DNA of 36,350 bases, from contig JAEWGS010000058.1 of assembly GCA_023388205.1 (NCBI GenBank), positions 1 through 36,350 of the forward strand. The letters are read 5' to 3'. Source of the DNA: Bacillota bacterium. Its GTDB lineage: Bacteria; Bacillota; Clostridia; Saccharofermentanales; Fastidiosipilaceae. A program made the position numbers and the translations under genes. Numbering within the stretch: position 1 is the stretch's first letter; every line of letters begins with the position of its first letter. Under the pieces are notes generated by a model. The model saw only the letters and a program-made list of their open reading frames with translations, made no database searches and was not told where the DNA came from. Positions 15,535 through 24,622 of this stretch are shown one piece after another.

Positions 15535-17208
15535 TTAACTCAAACCCGTAATCACGCCATCTCGAATATCCATATCCATGGCCATCGGACGCTTAGGTAA
15601 ACCGGGCATCGTCATGACTTGACCCGTCAAGCAAACCAAAAATCCCGCGCCCAAAGAAGGACGAATCTCACGGACTGTGATCTTGAATCCGTCTGGCGCA
15701 CCAAGCACTTTGGGATCGTCCGTGAAAGAGTTCGGCGTCTTAGCCATACATAAAGGCAGATGGTCTACGCCCAAATGTCTTAGGCGTTCAAGATCCGCTT
15801 TTGCTTCATCGGTCAGTTCAAAAGTACTGGCTCCATAGATTTTCGTGACAATTTTTTCCAGTTTCTCTTCAAAGGAATCTTCAAGCTGATAGATTGGCTG
15901 ATAAGGGGCAGCTGTTTTCCGCTCATCGAGCAAATGTAAAACTTCTTCGGCTAAGGCCAGTCCGCCTTCAGATCCTTTTGTAAAAACTTCAGACAAAGCC
16001 ACGCGATAAGCTTTTTCGGCACAATGACGACGCAAGCAGTCGAGCTCAGCTTCGGTATCTGTCGGGAAACGATTGATACAGACTACAGCCTCCAGCCCAA
16101 ACTTGCGGATGTTTTCCATGTGACGATCCAAGTTCGCAAAGCCTTTCTCAAGCGCCGCAATATTCTCCGTCGCCAAATCGTCAAAGTCTTGACCGCCATG
16201 CATCTTCAAAGCGCGGCAGGTTGCGACAAGGACGACGGCCTGAGGATTCAAACCTGCAAAACGGCACTTTATATCCAAAAACTTTTCCGCCCCAAGGTCA
16301 GCGCCAAAACCCGCCTCTGTAACAACATAATCAGCAAGATTTAACGCAGCTTTGGTCGCAATCACAGAGTTACAGCCGTGGGCAATATTGGCAAAAGGAC
16401 CGCCGTGAATCAATGCCGGAACATTCTCTAAGGTCTGCACAAGATTGGGCAAAATCGCATCTTTGAGAATGAGACAAAGCGCGCCTTCAATCCCCAAATC
16501 GCGCAAATAAATTGCATCGCCGTCGACGTTATAGCCCAACATCATTTGACCCAAACGGGCTCTTAAATCCTGCTCATCTTTGGCTAAGCAAAGAACCGCC
16601 ATGATCTCTGAAGCCACCGTGATATTGAATCCGTCCGAGCGCACATCGCGATCCTTGCGAATGCCTTTGGAAACAATCACTTCGCGAAGACAACGGTCAT
16701 TCATATCCATGCAGCGCTTGAAAGTAATTTTCTCAAGGTCAAAGCGCAGCTCGTTTCCCCAATAGAGGTGATTATCAATGCAAGCACAAATGAGATTATT
16801 CGCGGCCGTAATCGCATGCATATCACCTGTAAAGTGCAAATTAATGTCTTCCATCGGGACAACCTGAGCATAGCCGCCGCCTGCAGCGCCACCTTTGATG
16901 CCAAAGACAGGCCCCATCGATGGTTCTCTCAGGCACAGCAAAGTTTTTTTACCTAAGCGACTCAGGGCGTCACCTAGCCCGATGGTCGTTGTGCTTTTCC
17001 CTTCGCCCGCCTTGGTCGGTGAAATAGCTGTGACTAAAATAAGTTTCCCTTGAGCTTCTTTTTCGCGTTTTTTAATCGCTTGACTCGAAATTTTCGCTTT
17101 ATCATGCCCGTAAGGGATCATTTCTTCTGGGCTCAGTCCAAGTTTTGCTGCAATCTCAAGGATAGGTTTGAGTTGGGCTTCGCGACTAATCTCAATATCT
17201 GTCTTCAT
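15535..17208 (-). CDS. fhs: Formate--tetrahydrofolate ligase
   Basis: ATP-dependent formation of 10-formyl-tetrahydrofolate from formate, supplying one-carbon units. 557 residues, full length. The N-terminal block MIPYGHDKAKIS and the P-loop ISPTKAGEGKSTTTIGLGDAL (about 62-82) are diagnostic, as are LREPSMGPVFGIKGGAAGGG and the ending LTGQVMTMPGLPKRPMA. The ATG at 17208 has GAGGTG upstream; earlier in-frame starts do not. It has its own promoter, so it is probably separate from dtd. No folD or other Wood-Ljungdahl gene is in the window, so whether it serves acetogenesis or only purine supply is open. Confidence 0.97.
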   Translation of the reverse strand: MKTDIEISREAQLKPILEIAAKLGLSPEEMIPYGHDKAKISSQAIKKREKEAQGKLILVTAISPTKAGEGKSTTTIGLGDALSRLGKKTLLCLREPSMGPVFGIKGGAAGGGYAQVVPMEDINLHFTGDMHAITAANNLICACIDNHLYWGNELRFDLEKITFKRCMDMNDRCLREVIVSKGIRKDRDVRSDGFNITVASEIMAVLCLAKDEQDLRARLGQMMLGYNVDGDAIYLRDLGIEGALCLILKDAILPNLVQTLENVPALIHGGPFANIAHGCNSVIATKAALNLADYVVTEAGFGADLGAEKFLDIKCRFAGLNPQAVVLVATCRALKMHGGQDFDDLATENIAALEKGFANLDRHMENIRKFGLEAVVCINRFPTDTEAELDCLRRHCAEKAYRVALSEVFTKGSEGGLALAEEVLHLLDERKTAAPYQPIYQLEDSFEEKLEKIVTKIYGASTFELTDEAKADLERLRHLGVDHLPLCMAKTPNSFTDDPKVLGAPDGFKITVREIRPSLGAGFLVCLTGQVMTMPGLPKRPMAMDMDIRDGVITGLS

Positions 17209-17239
17209 TACATGCACCTCAACACATAGACTTTTGTGC

Positions 17240-17268
17240 ATCATAAGTCAATTCACCCGATGATTCAA
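17240..17268 (-). promoter_or_regulatory. Promoter of fhs
   Basis: Minus strand: TTGAAT (17263-17268), a 17-bp spacer, TATGAT (17240-17245); about 30 nt upstream of the start codon. Confidence 0.65.
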
Positions 17269-17326
17269 GGTTAATTCATCTCTTTATTGTCTATTTTTCA
17301 CAACTTTTCTATCGTTTATGGGCATC

Positions 17327-17358
17327 AAAAAGTTCGGCCGCGATGCCACGACCGAACT
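17327..17358 (-). terminator. Terminator after dtd
   Basis: Stem AGTTCGG/CCGAACT (17331-17358) with further pairing inside; on the minus strand it runs into a short T tract. It separates helD-dtd from fhs. Confidence 0.6.
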
Positions 17359-17417
17359 CCAGGCACAAAAAACATCTCAAAAGATCGCTGCTTGACGCAT
17401 CAAGCTTTTCGCTCAGA

Positions 17418-17447
17418 TTAAAGAATCTCACAGGTTAAAGAATCTCA
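17418..17447. repeat. Direct repeat duplicating the 3' end of dtd
   Basis: The 13-bp word TTAAAGAATCTCA occurs at 17418 and again at 17435, 17 bp apart. The second copy contains the stop codon and last codons of dtd; the first lies just outside the gene. Confidence 0.8.
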
Positions 17448-17884
17448 TCTCCCAAAACGATCGTAAAAGGTCCATCATTAATCAAAGATACCGCCATATC
17501 CGCCCCAAATTCTCCCGTTTGGCAGCCCTCGCCCAAATCTTGGCGAGCTAAATCACAAAAAAAGTCATACAAGGCTTGGGCTCGCTTCGGGTCTCCCGCT
17601 GAAGTGAAGCTGGGTCGATTACCTTTGCGACAATCCGCAAGCAAGGTGAACTGCGATACGATGAGCCACTCGGCCGATACCGTTTCAGAATTCAAATTCG
17701 TTTTGCCCGCTTCATCGACAAAGATCCGCAGCGCTTTAATTTTTTGATAGAGGCGCTTTATTTTCGCTTCATCATCTTCAGCCCCAATACCCAAAAGAAT
17801 GAGAAGTCCCCGATTAATTTTGCCGACGACCTTCCCATCGATTTCTACATGAGCTTTTTTGACGCGTTGAATGACCGCTTTCAT
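17435..17884 (-). CDS. dtd: D-aminoacyl-tRNA deacylase
   Basis: Hydrolyses D-amino acids, and mischarged glycine, from tRNA. 149 residues, the normal length. Both active-site motifs are intact: SQFTL at 77-81 and the Gly-cisPro motif NDGPFT at 136-141; the N-terminal MKAVIQRVKKAHVEIDGKVV is typical. GGGAG stands about 7 nt before the ATG. It lies 60 bp downstream of helD with no terminator between, so they are probably co-transcribed. The 3' end is partly duplicated just downstream. Confidence 0.96.
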   Translation of the reverse strand: MKAVIQRVKKAHVEIDGKVVGKINRGLLILLGIGAEDDEAKIKRLYQKIKALRIFVDEAGKTNLNSETVSAEWLIVSQFTLLADCRKGNRPSFTSAGDPKRAQALYDFFCDLARQDLGEGCQTGEFGADMAVSLINDGPFTIVLGDEIL

Positions 17885-17944
17885 CCCTTGTCTCCCTTTC
17901 TTATCTCTTTTTTAGTTCTCGCACGACAGGTTCTCATGACACGC

Positions 17945-20590
17945 TCAATCAACCTGACTCAAAAAGCCCGCCACATTTTCTTCAAAATCTCCGCTTAAAT
18001 TTGAAAGCACATCTGCCGTTTTGTGGAGCATTTCCTCATCAAAGAGCTCATCCATCGCTTTAACATGTAAACGCACATAAGGCAAAACATCGCGCTCAGA
18101 AGAGCCGTTCTTTTTCGCATTTTTCGCTTCTTGCTCTAAGATTTTCTCGCTTTCTCTGTCCTTCGACGATAAATGCGCTTCACCTTGAGGTGATAAAGTT
18201 TTCTTGCCCATCAAAGCTTCTAGGACATCTAAATCGTCTCTTGATTCCGAGAGAACAATCAATTGATGCAAGGCACGACTCGCAGACACGTAAAGAGATC
18301 TCGTATCGATCTCTTGCGTTTCTCTTTCTGGTGAGGCCTTTGAAGTGATCTTGGGAATTTCTGCTAAAAGGACCGCATCAAACTCCATCCCTCGTGCTTC
18401 TTCGGCTGTTAGGAACATTGGGACTGCATTCAAAGCCTCTGGATCATAGGGTTTTCGGAGCGCCTTGAGCCCCAATTTCAAATAAGCCTCGTACATGTCA
18501 TCTCGTTTAGCTTCATCTGCGAACAACACCGCAATCAATCGATATTGCAACGTCTTTAATTCATCGACGACAAAAGCACAAACCTCAGAAAACTTGCTGT
18601 GTTCAGAAGAAAGCTCCAAAAGTTTGACGGGACCTGCACTTCTTTCAACCGCTTCCAGAGCAATGTCCGGAAGCATAGCGGCGCAAAACTCCCCAATTTC
18701 TTTGGAACAACGATACGCTTTTGAGAAATTTTCTCTCAACAAATGATGGGATTGACTTTCCCGATAAATCGACTCGATCAGATCGAGGTGTGCCTCATCC
18801 ATCTGCGTCACCAAATTTTGGTACACATCTCCAATCAGTGTCTTGGGACAGCTGAAAAGTCGCGAAAGCATCATGTGCTCAGGGTATCCCAAATCTTCAA
18901 ACTCATCGACGATCAAATGTTGGCACCATTGAAGTGACTCTGTCCCAAAAAGCTGCACATAAAGCGAAGCCATAAAGCGCAAATCGACTTGGTCAAAACC
19001 CTGCGACCCCACTTTCAACTGACCCACTTGAGCGCTCTGTTGCGCCAAAAGATCTTCTGGACTAATTTTGCCTGCCGCAATTTGACGTCTCAAATCAAGA
19101 TCTCGATTTTGCACTCCATGGGAAACACTTTCGGAGCTCAAACGTTCCTTTGAGACCGCAGTCAGACGTCGTTTTTCAGAAGAAAAATGTCGTTGACCAG
19201 AGCGTGCACTTTGAATCAGCGCCTCACCCTGTGTGTTCTCATGACGAGAGCGTGTATCGCGATAAGCATCTCCATAAAGCGTCTCACCTAAATTAGGTGC
19301 AGGTTCCTGATCCGGTCTAAGATCAAAATCCCCATTTTTTACGAACTGACGGTAGGCCTCGTAAATGCCGCCGATACGATGCACCTGATACATATTCCAA
19401 AGCTGATTCATCAGACGATCTTTCGCCTTATGAAAAACAGCCGCACTGATATGGCTTTGCAAATTTTGCAAAATCAACGGTAGACGCGCGAAATGTTCTA
19501 CTTGATCAAATCGCTTATAAAGGTCCGCCAGAGTTTCTGAACTCACCGTCGACCCACCCACACGGATCTCTTCAGGGGAAAAATTCTTTTTCTCAAAAAG
19601 CGAGATAAAATCGCGCATCTGTTTGGGCGTATTCAAGTCATAAAGCATTCTTTTCTTTTCGATGCTTGCAGGGCGAATATCCATCCGTTCAAAACGCCCC
19701 TCTTTTTCGCCCAAAAGATCTCTTGATAGACGATCGATCGTACTCATGCGCGCTTTTGTCTCACCCAGTTGAGGCAAAACTTCAGCCACATAATCTGAGA
19801 AATATTCATTCGGCGAAATCAAAAGGATCTGATCCCCTTGCAGTTTTTCATCTGCGTACATCAACCAAGCTGCGCGGTGCAAAGCAACACTCGTTTTCCC
19901 AGACCCCGCAACACCTTGAATGAGTACCGAATGTTTCGGATTCTCTCGAATCACGCGGTTTTGCTCTTTTTGTAAGGTCGAGACGATCTCTTTCATTTTG
20001 CTGGAAGCTTTGTTCCCCAAAACCATTGAAAGCATCTCGTCATACATCTCTTTGCCGCGCAAAGAAGCATGCCTTAAAACACCATGTGTAATCACATATT
20101 GGAATTTTTGAAGCACTTCGCCCCAAATATCTCTCCCATCTGCGCGAAAATGACTACGCCCCTCATCCGCATCGTAATAGAGCTCTGCCAAAGGGCTTCT
20201 CCAGTCTAAGACGTACTGCGCATAAGCTTCTGTATCAATAAGTGTATGCAACCCAATATAAAAGGCTTCTGCTTGCGCCTCACCATCAAAGCGAAAATCC
20301 ACCCGCGCAAAATAGGGCGAAGACAAAGCCTGCTTCAGTTGGCGAATCTCTTCGAGCTGTTTTTGATTCAAAAGCTCCGCCTCGTAGAGTTGTTGCTGCA
20401 AAACCGCATTGTCTGGTCCTTGCTTGAGCTCCATATGCTCATCGTAGGCTTCTTTTTTCTTCTCAACGGTCCAAAGTTCAAGCTCTCCCCGTTGCTTCGT
20501 CAATTGCGCAATGCGATTTTGAATGAAACGCAAAACATTCGACAAATAATTTTGCTCTTGATTCCAGTTAATTCCTGTTTTTTCCTTCAT
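17945..20590 (-). CDS. helD: HelD-like superfamily 1 ATPase (RNA polymerase recycling factor)
   Basis: HelD binds stalled RNA polymerase and frees it from nucleic acid using ATP. 881 residues, about 100 longer than Bacillus HelD. A long N-terminal coiled-coil arm (about 10-90) is followed by the HelD-specific YIGLHTLIDT and LDWRSPLAELYYDADEG, then Walker A GVAGSGKTSVALHR (226-239). Motif II reads VDEFED (562-566), where SF1 helicases usually have DExQD. GMEFDAVLLAE and LYVSASRALHQL are the late helicase motifs. Residues about 420-530 are a hydrophilic, arginine/serine-rich insertion without recognisable domain. The ATG at 20590 follows GGGGG; an upstream start at 20653 has no ribosome site. 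Confidence 0.9.
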   Translation of the reverse strand: MKEKTGINWNQEQNYLSNVLRFIQNRIAQLTKQRGELELWTVEKKKEAYDEHMELKQGPDNAVLQQQLYEAELLNQKQLEEIRQLKQALSSPYFARVDFRFDGEAQAEAFYIGLHTLIDTEAYAQYVLDWRSPLAELYYDADEGRSHFRADGRDIWGEVLQKFQYVITHGVLRHASLRGKEMYDEMLSMVLGNKASSKMKEIVSTLQKEQNRVIRENPKHSVLIQGVAGSGKTSVALHRAAWLMYADEKLQGDQILLISPNEYFSDYVAEVLPQLGETKARMSTIDRLSRDLLGEKEGRFERMDIRPASIEKKRMLYDLNTPKQMRDFISLFEKKNFSPEEIRVGGSTVSSETLADLYKRFDQVEHFARLPLILQNLQSHISAAVFHKAKDRLMNQLWNMYQVHRIGGIYEAYRQFVKNGDFDLRPDQEPAPNLGETLYGDAYRDTRSRHENTQGEALIQSARSGQRHFSSEKRRLTAVSKERLSSESVSHGVQNRDLDLRRQIAAGKISPEDLLAQQSAQVGQLKVGSQGFDQVDLRFMASLYVQLFGTESLQWCQHLIVDEFEDLGYPEHMMLSRLFSCPKTLIGDVYQNLVTQMDEAHLDLIESIYRESQSHHLLRENFSKAYRCSKEIGEFCAAMLPDIALEAVERSAGPVKLLELSSEHSKFSEVCAFVVDELKTLQYRLIAVLFADEAKRDDMYEAYLKLGLKALRKPYDPEALNAVPMFLTAEEARGMEFDAVLLAEIPKITSKASPERETQEIDTRSLYVSASRALHQLIVLSESRDDLDVLEALMGKKTLSPQGEAHLSSKDRESEKILEQEAKNAKKNGSSERDVLPYVRLHVKAMDELFDEEMLHKTADVLSNLSGDFEENVAGFLSQVD

Positions 20591-21314
20591 GCTCAACCCC
20601 CAATGAGGCAAGTTTGAGCCAAATATTTTAGAGCTTTCCGCTAAGGGACTCAAGTTAGTTCCTACGTTACTTAGATTTTCTTTCGACCGATCTTCAACTC
20701 AAATCTTGTATCCTGCTCACAGTAGCTGTCTAAGCACAAGATGCAGTGATCGCATTCATCTCGTTTTTTCATCTCGTTTTTTCGCTTTTTTCTCGTTTTA
20801 GTTTCGTTTTTGGCTCTTTCGTCTTACTTTTTGTCTCGCTTTCCCTTATTGACGACGCCTCTCCATGGATCATGCCTCTCGCTCCATATCCCTCTGTCTA
20901 GGTTTTTATTCATTTGGGCGGGTTCGACCAAATTTTGTATAAAAAACGCAGAGTCATCGAAATTCGACCCAAGTTAAGCAGATTCTTTTCATAAAAATTC
21001 CCTAACTGTGATTTGGCACCTTGTCTTAGGCCAAAGTCTCTTGCTAAAATCTCATCGCTTTTGAGGTTAGTTAAAGCTAACTTTCGCCCCAAAAAATCAA
21101 ATGACCAGCTCAAGATCAAGCCAGCTCCAGCGACACATGAACCCACCTGAAACCAACGCAGAAAATTGAAATTACAGCATCATGAATATCCGCGGACCTC
21201 TAGAAGATCCTTTCGTCGAGGCCCTTTCCCTCAAGGAAGTTTGAGACCTGATGACTCATTCCCCAAACAATTTTCTCAAGTGTTTCACACATCATCTCGC
21301 ATGGAGGAAAAGCC
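20591..21314. other. Long intergenic region upstream of the iron-uptake operon
   Basis: About 720 bp between divergent helD and the first permease gene, with no convincing gene. 20757-20830 is a degenerate repeat of CATCTCGTTTTTT-like words. Inverted repeats include TTTGGC/GCCAAA near 21010-21035 and GTTAG-N6-CTAAC at 21066-21081. A 20-codon plus-strand frame at 21182-21244 has no ribosome site. I cannot point to a good promoter or a Fur box, though the iron operon must start somewhere here. Confidence 0.5.
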
Positions 21315-22487
21315 TTGAATCTAAGCTTTAAGCCCCAAAAATCGAGTCTCATCTTGACTCTTTTTCTTCTTATTCTCTCAGTCATTTCTCTATTTATTGG
21401 CGTTTTAGATCTCGATATCAAAACACTGCTTCAAGGTCATCCGGAGGCCTGGCACATCTTTTTGGTTTCGCGTCTACCTCGTCTTCTCGCACTGTTATGT
21501 ACAGGTGCTGGCATGAGTGTCGCAGGACTGATCATGCAGCAACTTTGCATGAACAAATTTGTCTCTCCTAGCACCGGCGCCACTTTGAGTTCAGCGCAAA
21601 TGGGCATTCTCTTCGCACTTATTTTTTGCCCGAATTTTGGACTTTGGGGGCGAGCGCTTTGCTCTTTCGCTTTTGCCATCGCAGGCACCTGGATTTTTGT
21701 CGCATTTATCCAAAGGGTCCAATTCAAAAGTACAGCCATGGTACCTCTCGTCGGCATCATGTTTGGCAATGTCATCGGCGGCGTGACCAGTTATTTCGCT
21801 TTTCGCTTCGAGCTCAATCAGGCACTGTCATCGTTTTTGGTTGGGTCTTTTTCGGGCGTCGTTCGTGGCCGCTATGAACTCGTTTATATCGCGCTCCCTT
21901 TAATTATTTTGGCTTACCTTTATTCCAATCACTTTAATATCGTCGGTATGGGAAAAGATTTCTCAAAGAATCTGGGTGTCTCCTACCAACTCATTCTCTT
22001 TGGTGGCCTGACCCTTGCAGCAGTCATCACGGCGGCGATTGTTGCCGTGGTTGGGTCTATCTCTTATATCGGACTGATCGTCCCCAATACCGTCTCCATG
22101 TTCAAAGGTGACCGTATTCGCAGCAATCTTTTAGATACCGCTCTCTTTGGTTGTCTTTTTGTTGTCGCCTGCGATATTTTGGCTCGTATCATCATTCCGC
22201 CCTATGAACTCCCTATTGGTCTCATTAGCGGCATTCTCGGCAGCCTTATTTTTGCAGTCTTTCTCATTTTTCGACTCAAAGGGCGACGTCCTAGCTTCAA
22301 ACTCTCCCCACGCCTCATGGCTACAACCTCACCCTGTTCTGACGCATTAGCCAAAGCCCTCTCTTCTGCTCATACACCTCAGCCAACCAACTCAACAACA
22401 TCATCCGCCTCGGCCACATCATCTAATTTATTGACTGACCAGTCTCGCATGTCCTCAGAATCAGACACGATAGGAGAAGAGCAATGA
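21315..22487 (+). CDS. Siderophore ABC transporter permease (FecCD family, YclN-like)
   Basis: One of two permease subunits that move an iron chelate across the membrane. 390 residues with about nine to ten membrane segments between 10 and 320; family blocks are VSRLPRLLALLCTGAGMSVAGLIMQ, VSPSTGATLSSAQMG, AAIVAVVGSISYIGLIVPN and LPIGLISGILGS. The order permease-permease-ATPase-binding protein matches yclNOPQ (petrobactin uptake in Bacillus), but substrate is inferred. The start is TTG at 21315 with GGAGG 7 nt upstream. After the last helix there is a 65-70 residue Ser/Thr-rich tail (ATTSPCSDALAKALSSAHTP onward) that the family does not need. The stop overlaps the next ATG by ATGA. Confidence 0.92.
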   Translation: MNLSFKPQKSSLILTLFLLILSVISLFIGVLDLDIKTLLQGHPEAWHIFLVSRLPRLLALLCTGAGMSVAGLIMQQLCMNKFVSPSTGATLSSAQMGILFALIFCPNFGLWGRALCSFAFAIAGTWIFVAFIQRVQFKSTAMVPLVGIMFGNVIGGVTSYFAFRFELNQALSSFLVGSFSGVVRGRYELVYIALPLIILAYLYSNHFNIVGMGKDFSKNLGVSYQLILFGGLTLAAVITAAIVAVVGSISYIGLIVPNTVSMFKGDRIRSNLLDTALFGCLFVVACDILARIIIPPYELPIGLISGILGSLIFAVFLIFRLKGRRPSFKLSPRLMATTSPCSDALAKALSSAHTPQPTNSTTSSASATSSNLLTDQSRMSSESDTIGEEQ

Positions 22488-23599
22488 CCGATCTGACACG
22501 AAGTTCTGAACTTCATTTCGGCAGTGACTTAGGGCTTCAATCAGGAGTCAAGATCTCTCCTGACCTCACCTTGAAGCAAACGCAGCACAAGTTGTGCCAA
22601 GGCGCTCAAAAGGCCCAATTAAGAAGTCGGGCTCAGCTTCTGCGCGGTCGCTACAAACTACTTTTTCTCTCAATTATCGCTTTGGCTGCGATCATCATTT
22701 ATCTCAGCTGGGGACTTTACGGACGCGAAACATCGCAAATTGAGTTTGCGCTGCGCCTTCGCATTCCCAAGCTCATTGTCATGGTTTTAACCTCTTTTGC
22801 CATCGGCGGCGCCTCTTTAGTATTTCAGTCTGTCATTAGGAATACGATCGTCACCCCCTGTCTTCTTGGGATGAATTCACTTTACACGCTCATTCACACA
22901 GCTGTTTATTTCATCGCGGGCTCTGGAAGTTTTTTGGCGCGAAATGCCAATCTCTCTTTTGCTGTCGACGTCCTGCTTATGGGCTTCATTGCGACCTTAA
23001 TTTACAGTTTTCTCTTCAAAAAGACGGGCAACAATGTCCTCTATGTCCTTCTCGTCGGCACGATTTTGACTTCTTTTTTCTCTTCTCTTCAGACCAGTAT
23101 GACACGACTTATGGATCCCAATGAGTACGACAGTCTCCTGAATACTTTGGTCGCCAGTTTCACTAAATCCAACACACAGATCATTTTTTTCTCTTTTATC
23201 TTGCTCTCACTCATTATTCTCTTTTCTCTCCCTGAGCTGCGTTTGCTTGATGTCATCAGCCTCGGAAAAGATGTCGCGATTAACTTGGGTGTGCCTTTTG
23301 ATCGCTGCTTAAGAAAGCTTCTTTTGGGCGTCGTCTTATGTATTGCTGTCGCCACCGCACTCGTTGGACCGATTTCTTTCCTCGGACTCATTTTGGCCAA
23401 CCTTGCACGACAGTACATTCAAGGCTATCGACACAGTCATCTCATCCCCGCTTCCGCTTTATTCGGGATGATCGGCATCGTCGGCGGCCAGCTCTTAGTT
23501 GAACACTGCTTCCACTACGTGATCCCCATCAGCGTCTTTATCACAGTTGGCGGAGGAATTTACTTCCTGTATCTCATTTTGACCCGAAAATCAATTTAG
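22484..23599 (+). CDS. Siderophore ABC transporter permease (FecCD family, YclO-like)
   Basis: Second permease subunit of the importer. 371 residues, about nine membrane helices from residue 60 on; family blocks are LRLRIPKLIVMVLTSFAIGG, SVIRNTIVTPCLLGMNSLY, ALVGPISFLGLILANLARQ and VITPIS-like VIPISVFITVGGGIYFLYL. The ATG overlaps the upstream stop (ATGA) and GGAG lies 7 nt before it, so the start is firm; this leaves an unusual hydrophilic N-terminal extension of about 55 residues. It is followed by a 185-bp gap with tandem repeats before the ATPase gene. Confidence 0.92.
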   Translation: MTDLTRSSELHFGSDLGLQSGVKISPDLTLKQTQHKLCQGAQKAQLRSRAQLLRGRYKLLFLSIIALAAIIIYLSWGLYGRETSQIEFALRLRIPKLIVMVLTSFAIGGASLVFQSVIRNTIVTPCLLGMNSLYTLIHTAVYFIAGSGSFLARNANLSFAVDVLLMGFIATLIYSFLFKKTGNNVLYVLLVGTILTSFFSSLQTSMTRLMDPNEYDSLLNTLVASFTKSNTQIIFFSFILLSLIILFSLPELRLLDVISLGKDVAINLGVPFDRCLRKLLLGVVLCIAVATALVGPISFLGLILANLARQYIQGYRHSHLIPASALFGMIGIVGGQLLVEHCFHYVIPISVFITVGGGIYFLYLILTRKSI

Positions 23600-23656
23600 G
23601 ACCAAAAATTTGCTTCGCCCCAAAACAAAACTCACCCCGAAACGGGATCAACTCAA

Positions 23657-23712
23657 CCCAGCCCAAACCACCTCTGACCCAGCCCAAACCACCTCTGACC
23701 CAGCCCAAACCG
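23657..23712. repeat. 21-bp tandem repeat between permease and ATPase genes
   Basis: Two identical copies of CCCAGCCCAAACCACCTCTGA (23657 and 23678) and a third partial copy at 23699, followed by degenerate CCCAGCC and GACCCAATCC variants up to about 23760. A 61-codon plus-strand frame starting with TTG at 23610 runs through it, but it is only the repeat read as protein (NPAQTTSDPAQTTSDPAQTE) and overlaps the ATPase gene. Confidence 0.9.
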
Positions 23713-23784
23713 AACCCAGCCAGATCAAATCAGACCCAATCCAATCGAACAAACCGAGCACACTCAAATCTTATGGAGGCTCTC

Positions 23785-24537
23785 ATGCGTATTGAATCTC
23801 TCAAAAAATCTTATGATGGAAAAGTTGTCGTCGATGAAGTGAGCTTTGAAATTCCCAAACAAAAGGTTCTTTCTCTCATTGGCCCAAACGGCGCGGGAAA
23901 ATCGACCGTTCTCAACATCATCTCGCGGCTCATTGCAAGAGATAGCGGCCTTGTGCACTTTAAGGACCAAGACATCCAAGACTGGAAGAGCAAAGATCTC
24001 GCCAAACACCTCGCCATCTTAACGCAGCACAACAACATCAACATGAAGTTGACCGTACGTGAACTTGTACAATTTGGTCGTTTTCCCTATTCAGGAAGTC
24101 ATTTGAGCGCTGAGGACGAATCCATTGTGGATCAAGCCATCTCTTACATGCAGCTTGAAGACTTTCAAGATCGCTTTATTGATGAACTTTCGGGCGGACA
24201 AAGGCAACGTGCTTACATCGCCATGGTCATCGCTCAAGACACGGAATACATCTTACTCGACGAACCTACGAACAACCTCGATATTTTCCATGCGGCCAAG
24301 CTGATGCAAACCGTCCGCAAGCTTTGTGACGAACTTGGGAAGACGGTCATTCTCGTTTTGCATGAGATCAACTATGCGGCTTTTTATAGCGACTACGTTT
24401 GCGCTTTCGTCGAGGGTAAAATCCATAGTTTCGGTCCAGTCAAAGAGGTGATGACGAAAGAAAATCTCGAAGATATTTACAAAGTTGATTTTGAGATTCT
24501 TGAGGTCAAAGGGCGACCTCTAGCTCTGTATTACTAA
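23785..24537 (+). CDS. Siderophore ABC transporter ATP-binding protein (YclP-like)
   Basis: Powers iron-chelate import. 250 residues with complete nucleotide-binding motifs: Walker A GPNGAGKST, Q-loop in LTQHNN, signature LSGGQRQRAYIAM, Walker B YILLDEPTNNLD and the H-loop VLHEINYA. The MKLTVRELVQFGRFPYSG block is typical of FepC/FhuC-like ATPases. The start is the ATG at 23785 because GGAGG lies just before it, inside an alternative upstream start at 23773. Confidence 0.95.
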   Translation: MRIESLKKSYDGKVVVDEVSFEIPKQKVLSLIGPNGAGKSTVLNIISRLIARDSGLVHFKDQDIQDWKSKDLAKHLAILTQHNNINMKLTVRELVQFGRFPYSGSHLSAEDESIVDQAISYMQLEDFQDRFIDELSGGQRQRAYIAMVIAQDTEYILLDEPTNNLDIFHAAKLMQTVRKLCDELGKTVILVLHEINYAAFYSDYVCAFVEGKIHSFGPVKEVMTKENLEDIYKVDFEILEVKGRPLALYY

Positions 24538-24558
24538 AATGCCCACCCATCAATTTCG

Positions 24559-24584
24559 GCAGAACCGGTTCTTTGAACCGCTGC
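24559..24584 (+). other. Intra-operon stem-loop before the binding-protein gene
   Basis: GGTTC-TTT-GAACC flanked by GCAG/CTGC, about 40 nt before the start codon and without a T tract. Such hairpins often protect the mRNA of the binding protein, which is needed in excess over the membrane subunits. Confidence 0.5.
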
Positions 24585-24622
24585 AAATAGATCATCCCAT
24601 TTAGGGAAAGGAGTACCTTTAT

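Noticed and set aside
17209..17330. Tetrahydrofolate riboswitch before fhs
   Set aside because: The leader from the predicted promoter is only about 25-30 nt, too short for a riboswitch.
21066..21081. DtxR/IdeR-like iron operator (GTTAG-N6-CTAAC)
   Set aside because: Half-sites resemble DtxR, but the spacing is 6 bp instead of about 1 bp and it lies about 240 bp before the start codon.
20910..21146. 78-codon minus-strand frame in the long intergenic region
   Set aside because: No ribosome site, no recognisable family, and ends in repeat-like AT-rich sequence; a decayed gene cannot be excluded.
23610..23795. 61-codon frame between permease and ATPase genes
   Set aside because: It is mostly the 21-bp repeat translated, and overlaps the ATPase gene.
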